Assembly: GCA_025935735.1 (NCBI GenBank)
Contig: JAICUS010000193.1
Span: 1 to 9,699 of the forward strand
Direction: 5' to 3'
Length of the DNA stretch: 9,699 nucleotides
Source of the DNA: Solirubrobacteraceae bacterium
GTDB taxonomy: Bacteria > Actinomycetota > Thermoleophilia > Solirubrobacterales > Solirubrobacteraceae
Positions 1 through 4,667 of this stretch are shown here, piece after piece. Under the pieces are notes generated by a model. That model ran no database searches. It was given only the letters and a program-made list of their open reading frames with translations, and was not told where the DNA came from. Made by a program: the position numbers and the translations under genes. Every line of letters starts with the position of its first letter. The stretch's first letter is position 1.

Positions 1-57
1 GAGCAGCTCGACGAGCGTGAAGCCCTCGTCGGCACGGGCGAGGCGGGAGCGCAGCAT
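1..57 (-). CDS. Type IV prepilin / pseudopilin N-terminus (partial, cut by left edge)
   Basis: The first 19 codons of a minus-strand gene are visible, starting with ATG at 57. They read MLRSRLARADEG followed by FTLVELL. This is the class III signal of type IV pilins and type II secretion pseudopilins: a short basic leader, a Gly at position 12 where prepilin peptidase would cut, Phe at +1 to be N-methylated, and Glu at +5 for subunit assembly. A purine-rich AAGGGGAG lies at 65-58, directly against the ATG, so the spacing is short. An in-frame TGA at 99-97 (the stop of the preceding gene) excludes a distant upstream start. The mature part is outside the window, so major pilin, minor pilin and pseudopilin cannot be told apart. 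It is 39 bp downstream of the small zinc-finger gene and may be the fourth gene of that operon. Confidence 0.72.
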   Translation of the reverse strand, partial: MLRSRLARADEGFTLVELL

Positions 58-96
58 CTCCCCTTGAAAGTCGGCGCGGTGGGCGCCGGGCTTGAA

Positions 97-273
97 TCAG
101 CTGTCCGCCGGGTGGCCGTCTCTCGCGGCGGCCTGCGCGTCGTGCGCGGCGTCGAAGCGGCCGGTGCCGTCGCACCAGGGGCAGCGCACGCGGTGCGGCT
201 CCCCGCCCAGGCCGGAGATCAGCTCGCCGCTGCCGCGGCAGGCGGTGCAGGTGCTGGGGTCGTGCTCGGGCAC
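97..273 (-). CDS. Small protein with paired DnaJ-type zinc motifs (58 aa)
   Basis: This short gene reads from GTG at 273 to TGA at 97. The product has CTACRGSG at residues 9-16 and CPWCDGTG at 31-38. These are two CxxCxGxG half-sites, like those that pair to bind one zinc in the cysteine-rich domain of DnaJ. The four cysteines (C9, C12, C31, C34) are the expected ligands. The acidic, Ala-rich tail after residue 40 has no recognised motif. There is no J-domain, so this is not a DnaJ; it resembles the small stand-alone zinc-ribbon proteins annotated as hypothetical in actinobacteria. The start lies 10 bp after the stop of the 224-aa gene, with no clear ribosome binding site, so coupled translation is likely. 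Its function is unknown. Confidence 0.8.
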   Translation of the reverse strand: MPEHDPSTCTACRGSGELISGLGGEPHRVRCPWCDGTGRFDAAHDAQAAARDGHPADS

Positions 274-283
274 GCGCCGGAGG

Positions 284-958
284 TTAGAAGCCGGGCGGCG
301 CGACGGACCCGCGGGGGCCCTCGGAGCGCACGGCCGCCGGGTCGGCCGGCCTGTCGGTGGGCAGCGAGCGTCGCATGGTCGGCGGCACCTCGCGATCGGT
401 GAGCGGGCGCAGCAGGCCGTAGGCGCGGAACGCGTTCTCGGCGAGCGTCGGGTCGGCGACGCGGAACAGCACGCCGGGGATGGTGGGCACGCCGAGCGGC
501 GAGCGGGCGGCGAGCGCGGTCAGCGCCTCGGGGCGCAGCGCGGGCTCCAGCGTCTCGGGCCCGAGCGGCTTGGTGAACAGCAGCGCGCCGTTGGGCGCGG
601 CGTCCTCGTCGCCCAGGACGGTCAGCGCCGAGCCGCCGGTGCTCGTCCACAGCCAGCCCTCGATGCCCTGCTCGCGCGGGATCACCGCCGTGGCCGAGAG
701 GCGCCGCAGCACGGGGAAGCGGCCGATCTGCCGGCCGCGGTCGGAGCCGCGCTCGACGAGGCCGATCTGCAGCTGGCCGAGCAGCAGCCGCAGCGGCTCG
801 CGCAGCAGCGCGTCCACCTCGAGCACCGCGCCCTGGGGCGTCAGCCGCAGCACGTCGCGGGCCACGCGGCGGCGGCGGCCCGTGTCCAGCTCGATCGAGT
901 GCACGCGCCCGGCGGCTCCCCCGGCGGGCGGCGGCGCGGATCCCGTTGGCGGCGGCAT
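284..958 (-). CDS. Conserved-looking protein of unknown function (224 aa)
   Basis: I do not recognise this protein with certainty. ATG at 958 follows the PP2C stop codon by 14 bp, and TAA is at 286-284. Codon use is strongly GC-biased and the frame stays open, which supports a real gene. Residues 1-17 are a Pro/Gly/Ala-rich leader. Residues 20-115 look like alternating beta strands (for example VLRLTPQGAVLEV and LRLLLGQLQIGLVERG), reminiscent of a bacterial PH-like fold. Residues 119-132 (DAAPNGALLFTKPL) resemble the 'P-N-x-A-L-x-F-x-x-P' stretch near the end of such domains. The tail beyond 190 is Pro/Arg-rich and probably disordered. There is no signal peptide and no membrane segment. Operon position suggests co-expression with the phosphatase. 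The PH-like reading is inference only. Confidence 0.82.
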   Translation of the reverse strand: MPPPTGSAPPPAGGAAGRVHSIELDTGRRRRVARDVLRLTPQGAVLEVDALLREPLRLLLGQLQIGLVERGSDRGRQIGRFPVLRRLSATAVIPREQGIEGWLWTSTGGSALTVLGDEDAAPNGALLFTKPLGPETLEPALRPEALTALAARSPLGVPTIPGVLFRVADPTLAENAFRAYGLLRPLTDREVPPTMRRSLPTDRPADPAAVRSEGPRGSVAPPGF

Positions 959-972
959 CCGCCAGATCGTAG

Positions 973-3303
973 TCAGGCGGCGGCGGAGAGCTCGTCGGTG
1001 GCGCCGGTGAAGCGCAGCACGAGCATCGCCCGGTCGTCGACCGCGGTCCCGGTCTGGAACTCCCGCAGGGCGGCCTCGATGCGCTCGAGGATCTCGGCAG
1101 GCTCCGGCGGGGCGTCGTCCAGCAGCGCGGTCAGCCGCTCGTGGCCGAAGCGGTCGCGGGCGCCCGGCGTGTCCGTGACGCCGTCGGTGTAGAGCAGCAG
1201 CGTGTCGCCCGGCTGGGCGGTCACGGCGTGCTCCGCATAGGACTGGGCTCCGACCGCGCCCAGCAGCACGCCGCGGACCCCGATCTCCCGCGCGCGGCCG
1301 CCGCGGCGCAGCAGCGGCGGCGGGTGGCCGGCCGCCGCGACGGTCACCTCCGCGCCCTGGATGAGCGCGCAGACGACGGTCACCGGCGCGGGCCGCGGCT
1401 GCTCGACCAGCAGGTCGTTGACCAGCGCGAGCACCGCGCCGGGCCGGCAGTCGAAGCGGGCCGCGGTGCGGACGGAATGGCGGACGAGCGAGGTCAGCGC
1501 GGCGGCGGCGATGCCCTTGCCGGTCACGTCGCCGAGGAAGACGAGGTGGCCGTCCGCGACGGGCACGATGTCGTAGAAGTCGCCGCCGACCTCCGCCCCC
1601 TCCTCGCCCGCCTGATAGGAGGCCGCGCGCAGCCAACCCGGAACCTCGACTAGACGGTCAGGCAGCAGGCTCGCCTGGAGCGTGTGGGCCACGCGCGCCT
1701 GCTCCTCGTAGAGCCGCGCGTTCTGCACCGCCGTGGCCGCCCGCAGCGCGAGGTCCTGGGCGAACGCGAAGTCGTCCTCGTCGAACGTGCGGTCGCTGTC
1801 GGCGCTGACGAACGTGATGGCGCCCAGCGTGTCGTCGCCGAGCCGCATCGGCGCGACGATCACCGAGCGCATGCCGATCGCCCGCAGGCCGGCCAGCTCC
1901 TCCGGGTCCTGGATGGCCTGCGCGAGCAGCTCGTCGGGGATCTCGCGGAACAGCTCGGCGGGGCCGCCCTTGAGGATGCCGGGGACGCCCGTGTCCGCGT
2001 CCGGGTCGGGCGGGAAGCGGCGGCGCAGGTCCTCGGCCATCGCGACCTTCGACGGGTCGCTGTGGGCCAGCGCCAGCTGGCGGATGCCGCCGCCGGGCTC
2101 CGGCTCGTCGATCGCGCACCAGTCGGCCAGCCACGGGACGGCCAGCTCGGCCACGCGGCGCAGCGTCCGGCGGTAGTCGAGCGAGGACGCCAGCACCTGG
2201 CCGGCCTGGGCGAGGAAGCGCTGGCGCAGCTCGGCCTCCTTGGCCTCCGTGACGTCCTCGATGATGTTGATCGCGTAGGCGCCGGTGTCGTCGTCGAGCG
2301 GGGTCGCCTTGGTCAGCAGCCAGTAGGCGCGGCCGGTGACCCGGTCGACGCTGCGGGTGAGCAGCTCGGGGGCCTGCTCGCCCTTGACGAGCCGGTGGCC
2401 GGGCATGTCGGCGGCGGTCAGCGGAGTGCCGTCCTCCTTGGCGATCGCGAACCGTGCGCTGAGCTCGCCGGGCGCGGCGTCGACGACGTCGGCGGGGCTC
2501 GCGCGGCCGAGCAGGCGGGCGGCCGCCTCGTTGGCGTAGACGGTGCGGCCGTGGGCATCATTGACGGTGACGGCCTCGCCCAGCCCGCCGAGGATGCCGT
2601 CCAGCCGCGCGCGCGTGGAGCGCAGGTCGGTGACCAGGCGCGCGTTGGCCACCACCAGCGTGACGCGGCCGGCCAGGATCTCGAAGAACGCGCGGTCCTC
2701 GTGGCGGAAGCGGCGGCCCGACGCGGCGGTGGTCTCCAGGCCGAGCATGCCGAGCGCCGCGCCGCCGCTGCGCAGCGTGACCTTGGCGGCGTCGAGCGCC
2801 GGTCCGGGCGCGCCGCCCTCGCCGGCGCGCTCCCCGTCGACGTCGAGCCACCAGCGGTCGGCCACCGCGGGGACGATCGCCTGCTCGAGGCCCGCGATGG
2901 CGTCGGGCACCCGCTCGGCGCCCGACAGCCGGCCCACCGCGGCCAGCACGGCCATCCGCGCGCGGTCGGCCGCGGCGCTCTCCACCGCCCGCGCGGCGAC
3001 GACGGCCAGCAGGCTGCCCACGAGGACTATCGCGACGCGGATCAAATGGTCGGTGGTGCCCGCATAGTGGTTCCAGAACCCGCTGGCCACGGAGAGCGCG
3101 CTCGCCAGCGTCCCGGTCAGCGCCACCTGCCGCGGGCGCCCGAGGCTGGCCAGGCCGACCGGCGCGATCACGTAGGCGGTGGTCAGCAGCACCTCGCGGC
3201 TCGCGGCGATGTCGAGCGCCGCCAGCAGCGCCTCGAGCGCCAGCGCCGCGAGCAGCCCGAGGCCGGCCGGCCCGGGCGCCCCGATCCGGCCGGTGCCGTG
3301 CAC
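973..3303 (-). CDS. Membrane-anchored GAF-PAS-GAF-PP2C (SpoIIE/RsbU-type) serine phosphatase
   Basis: A multidomain signalling phosphatase of about 776 aa. The N-terminus holds about four membrane helices (roughly residues 12-31, 38-55, 60-78, 86-106). These are followed by a GAF-like domain (128-224), a PAS domain (230-352, with AVTVND and VYANEAAARLLG early and a typical INIIEDVTEAKE end), a second GAF (360-530) and a SpoIIE-type PP2C domain (540-766). The metal-binding acidic residues are present: GGDFYD at 573-578, GDVTGKG at 591-597, YTDGVTD at 705-711 and VDDRAML near 755-761. The AAGHPPPLL motif is also present. Such enzymes usually dephosphorylate anti-sigma-factor antagonists (STAS proteins) in response to sensed signals; no partner is in the window. 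The GTG at 3303 is preferred over the longer GTG at 3321, because GGAGGAG (3319-3313) sits 9 bases upstream of 3303 and a -10-like TAGCAT lies at 3336-3331. Confidence 0.95.
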   Translation of the reverse strand: MHGTGRIGAPGPAGLGLLAALALEALLAALDIAASREVLLTTAYVIAPVGLASLGRPRQVALTGTLASALSVASGFWNHYAGTTDHLIRVAIVLVGSLLAVVAARAVESAAADRARMAVLAAVGRLSGAERVPDAIAGLEQAIVPAVADRWWLDVDGERAGEGGAPGPALDAAKVTLRSGGAALGMLGLETTAASGRRFRHEDRAFFEILAGRVTLVVANARLVTDLRSTRARLDGILGGLGEAVTVNDAHGRTVYANEAAARLLGRASPADVVDAAPGELSARFAIAKEDGTPLTAADMPGHRLVKGEQAPELLTRSVDRVTGRAYWLLTKATPLDDDTGAYAINIIEDVTEAKEAELRQRFLAQAGQVLASSLDYRRTLRRVAELAVPWLADWCAIDEPEPGGGIRQLALAHSDPSKVAMAEDLRRRFPPDPDADTGVPGILKGGPAELFREIPDELLAQAIQDPEELAGLRAIGMRSVIVAPMRLGDDTLGAITFVSADSDRTFDEDDFAFAQDLALRAATAVQNARLYEEQARVAHTLQASLLPDRLVEVPGWLRAASYQAGEEGAEVGGDFYDIVPVADGHLVFLGDVTGKGIAAAALTSLVRHSVRTAARFDCRPGAVLALVNDLLVEQPRPAPVTVVCALIQGAEVTVAAAGHPPPLLRRGGRAREIGVRGVLLGAVGAQSYAEHAVTAQPGDTLLLYTDGVTDTPGARDRFGHERLTALLDDAPPEPAEILERIEAALREFQTGTAVDDRAMLVLRFTGATDELSAAA

Positions 3304-3312
3304 CTGACCTCT

Positions 3313-3336
3313 CTCCTCCACTCAAGCGTGATGCTA
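3313..3336 (-). promoter_or_regulatory. Candidate -10 box and ribosome binding site of the PP2C operon
   Basis: On the minus strand, TAGCAT (3336-3331) fits the actinobacterial TAnnnT -10 pattern. A start of transcription near 3324 would leave a leader of about 20 bases. That leader contains GGAGGAG (3319-3313), which is 9 bases before GTG 3303. No convincing -35 hexamer is visible. The arrangement decides the start of the PP2C gene. Confidence 0.42.
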
Positions 3337-3368
3337 ACGGCGGCGGACCTCCCCGTCCGGCGGGTTTC

Positions 3369-3869
3369 TCAGTGCCCGCGGGCGGCGTCGCCGAGCAGGC
3401 GCTCCACCAGCACCGTGTCCTTCCACTCGCCGTCGAGCCGGCCGTGGCGGCGCTGGACGCCCACCTCGGTGAAGCCCGCCGCCCGGTGCAGGGCGAGGCT
3501 GGCGGCGTTGGTGGTGAACACCCGGCTGGTCAGCTTGTGGTAGCCGGCGGCCTCCGCGGCGGCGGCGAGCGCCTCCAGAAGCGCCTGGCCGACGCCGCGC
3601 CGGCGGGCCTGGAGGGCGACGTAGACGCCGTGCTCCCCCACGCCCGCGTACGCCTTGCGGACGGAGTAGGGCGAGACGCGGGCGAAGCCGAGCACGGTGC
3701 CGTCGCTGTCCGCGGCCACGAGGAACGGGCGCCCCTCCGTCAGCCACGCCGCGACCTCCTGCGGGCGGCGCGCCCGCGTCTCGAACGTCGCCTGGCGCTC
3801 GGCGATGCCGTGGTTGTAGATCGCCGCCACGGCCTCCGTGTCGCGCGGCTCTGCGGGCCTGACCACCAT
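3369..3869 (-). CDS. arsN1: GNAT N-acetyltransferase, ArsN1 / phosphinothricin acetyltransferase type
   Basis: A 166-aa single-domain GNAT enzyme. The N-terminus (MVVRPAEPRDTEAVAAIYNH), the segment ERQATFET at 24-31, the SPYSVRKAYAGVGEHGVYV region (66-84) and the LTSRVFTTNAASLALHRAAGF stretch (113-133) are the signature of the PAT/Bar-like family. They look closest to what is now called ArsN1 (arsinothricin resistance). The acetyl-CoA loop RRRGVG is at 89-94 and HGRLDGEWKD at 142-151. The family transfers acetyl from acetyl-CoA to the amino group of phosphinothricin, arsinothricin or methionine sulfoximine-like compounds in the cytoplasm. The exact substrate cannot be read from sequence. ATG 3869 is chosen because the alignable domain begins there; only a weak GGA precedes it. 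It stands alone, divergent from the 3990 gene. Length is normal and all motifs are intact. Confidence 0.9.
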   Translation of the reverse strand: MVVRPAEPRDTEAVAAIYNHGIAERQATFETRARRPQEVAAWLTEGRPFLVAADSDGTVLGFARVSPYSVRKAYAGVGEHGVYVALQARRRGVGQALLEALAAAAEAAGYHKLTSRVFTTNAASLALHRAAGFTEVGVQRRHGRLDGEWKDTVLVERLLGDAARGH

Positions 3870-3883
3870 CGGCGATCCATGAT

Positions 3884-3912
3884 GGCGCGCCGCCGCGCGC
3901 GGCCCGCGCGCC
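3884..3912. repeat. GC-only inverted repeat in the divergent spacer 3870-3989
   Basis: GGCGCGC (3884-3890) is complementary to GCGCGCC (3906-3912) across 15 bases that are also almost all G and C. It lies between the divergent arsN1-like gene and the 3990 gene. It could be a stem-loop or simply low-complexity GC sequence. The rest of this 120-bp spacer shows no clear TAnnnT box for either gene; the only clear element is the ribosome binding site AGGAAGGAG at 3974-3982. Confidence 0.3.
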
Positions 3913-3989
3913 CCGCGCCCGCCGCGCGAGTTTTCCGTCCGACCCCCGCGGGATGCTCTTCGGTCCTGCCTGTAGGAAGGAGCCGTCCG

Positions 3990-4214
3990 ATGCCCCGCCG
4001 AGCCGCCATCCGCCCACACTCCGCCTCGCGCCCACCTCGGCGCCGCCCCGAGGCGTCGCCCAGCCTCTTCGACGCGATCGCCCCGGCGCCCGAGGACGCG
4101 GAGCTGCTCGAGGACCTGATGGCGCTGGTCGCGCTCGGCCTGCTGGAGGAACGGCCGTCGCCCGAGGGCCCGGTCTTCGCGCTGACCGAGCTCGGGCGGC
4201 GCTGCAGCCCGTAG
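3990..4214 (+). CDS. Small hypothetical protein with winged-helix-like C-terminus (74 aa)
   Basis: ATG 3990 follows a strong ribosome binding site, AGGAAGGAG (3974-3982), at 7 bases; TAG ends at 4214. Residues 1-24 are Arg/Pro-rich and basic. Residues 27-74 are predicted helical with a final hairpin: acidic helix EDAELLEDLMALVALGLLEE, then PSPEGPVFALTELGRR. This pattern, 'aLvalGLLeer...GpvfaLTelGrr', is like the last helix and wing of winged-helix regulators (PadR/MarR-like). The protein is too short to hold a complete winged helix, so it may be a shortened domain or a convergent look-alike. It lies 10 bp ahead of the DUF2277 gene on the same strand. Function unknown; the coding call rests on the ribosome binding site and GC-biased codon use. 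Confidence 0.75.
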   Translation: MPRRAAIRPHSASRPPRRRPEASPSLFDAIAPAPEDAELLEDLMALVALGLLEERPSPEGPVFALTELGRRCSP

Positions 4215-4217
4215 GCT
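4212..4217 (+). promoter_or_regulatory. Candidate -10 box for leaderless DUF2277 transcript
   Basis: TAGGCT matches TAnnnT and ends 7 bases before ATG 4225, the spacing expected when transcription starts at or next to the start codon. The first three bases are the stop codon of the upstream gene. No ribosome binding site precedes ATG 4225, and no -35 hexamer is evident. Confidence 0.45.
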
Positions 4218-4224
4218 TGACGGC

Positions 4225-4494
4225 ATGTGCCGCAACATCCGCACCCTCCACAACTTCGAGCCGCCCGCGACCCACGACGAGGTCCACGAGGCCGCGCTGC
4301 AGTACGTCCGCAAGATCAGCGGCTCCACGCGCCCGTCGCAGGCGAATGCCCAGGCGTTCGAGGAGGCGGTCGAGGCCGTCGCCGCCGCGACGCACCGGCT
4401 GCTCGAGCAGCTCGTGACCAACGCGCCGCCGCGCGACCGCGAGGTCGAGGCCGCCAAGGCCCGTGCCCGCTCCGCCGCCCGCTTCGCCGCCTGA
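4225..4494 (+). CDS. DUF2277 family protein
   Basis: An 89-aa protein of the DUF2277 family, recognised over its whole length. It begins MCRNIRTLHNFEPPAT, continues AALQYVRKISGSTRPSQAN (residues 29-47), and ends LVTNAPPRDREVEAAKARARSAARF (63-87). The length is usual for the family. Most of it should be helical, with a conserved Cys at position 2 and a basic tail. No function is established for DUF2277 as far as I know. It is cytoplasmic, with no signal peptide. The start is fixed by the invariant MCRNI. The gene follows the 74-aa gene by 10 bp but may also have its own leaderless promoter. A stem-loop overlaps its stop codon. Confidence 0.94.
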   Translation: MCRNIRTLHNFEPPATHDEVHEAALQYVRKISGSTRPSQANAQAFEEAVEAVAAATHRLLEQLVTNAPPRDREVEAAKARARSAARFAA

Positions 4495-4501
4495 GCGGCG
4501 A
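4484..4501 (+). terminator. Stem-loop over the DUF2277 stop codon (possible terminator)
   Basis: TCGCCGC (4484-4490) pairs perfectly with GCGGCGA (4495-4501) around a CTGA loop that contains the TGA stop. The stem is stable, but no T-run follows, so it is either a U-less terminator or a mere GC coincidence in coding sequence. Confidence 0.33.
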
Positions 4502-4519
4502 CCGCCGGCGCGCCACCTC

Positions 4520-4537
4520 TGTCAACAAAGCGTGACA
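4520..4537. promoter_or_regulatory. Inverted repeat TGTCA-N8-TGACA upstream of the M28 promoter
   Basis: TGTCA (4520-4524) and TGACA (4533-4537) are exact inverted half-sites with an 8-base centre, ending 2 bases before the -35 box. The position suits an activator or repressor site. I do not recognise the regulator, and arms of only 5 bp could be chance. Confidence 0.25.
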
Positions 4538-4539
4538 AT

Positions 4540-4569
4540 TTGACTACGGTCGCGCGCCAGACGTAGCAT
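4540..4569 (+). promoter_or_regulatory. Sigma-70-type promoter of the M28 peptidase gene
   Basis: TTGACT (4540-4545) matches the -35 consensus at five of six bases. TAGCAT (4564-4569) matches the TATAAT -10 consensus at four of six. The spacer is 18 bases. It sits in an unusually AT-rich stretch for this genome. Transcription would start near 4576, giving a leader of about 90 bases. Confidence 0.55.
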
Positions 4570-4590
4570 GCGGGCAACGTCCATGTAGTG

Positions 4591-4637
4591 GCGAGCCGGC
4601 GTCGGCACGGGAGGGTGCCGCGGCCGCGAAGGCTCGT
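4591..4637 (+). promoter_or_regulatory. Two-tier stem-loop in the M28 5' leader
   Basis: In the leader RNA, CGAGCC (4592-4597) pairs with GGCTCG (4631-4636). A G-U pair (4591/4637) can extend this outer helix. Inside it, CGGCAC (4603-4608) pairs with GTGCCG (4615-4620) around the loop GGGAGG. Both helices are perfect. The ribosome binding site GGGGGGTGA (4655-4663) follows 18 bases later and lies 4 bases before ATG 4668. This could stabilise the mRNA or form a regulatory leader. No known riboswitch consensus is convincingly matched. Confidence 0.35.
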
Positions 4638-4667
4638 CGCGCCGATCCATTTTCGGGGGGTGAACTC

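Noticed and set aside
284..1636. A long minus-strand frame that would fuse the 224-aa protein to an upstream Arg-rich extension.
   Set aside because: The extension overlaps the PP2C catalytic domain in another frame and is low-complexity; ATG 958, 14 bp after the PP2C stop, gives the natural start.
3344..3359. Inverted repeat CGGAC/GTCCG as a terminator after the arsN1-like gene.
   Set aside because: Only 5 bp of stem and no T-run; it lies within the likely PP2C promoter region and is ordinary for this base composition.
1684..3543. A 619-codon plus-strand frame opposite the PP2C gene.
   Set aside because: Low-complexity Ala/Gly/Arg/Gln composition and no domain, directly antisense to a clearly recognisable multidomain phosphatase.
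3372..4214. A 280-codon plus-strand frame that would extend the 74-aa protein upstream.
   Set aside because: The upstream part is antisense to the ArsN1-like enzyme and lacks protein-like composition; the strong ribosome binding site at 3974-3982 marks the real start at 3990.
4571..4667. A c-di-AMP (ydaO-type) or other riboswitch upstream of M28, suggested by GGGGTGAA near the end.
   Set aside because: The rest of the conserved core is not found, and GGGGGGTGA is adequately explained as the ribosome binding site.
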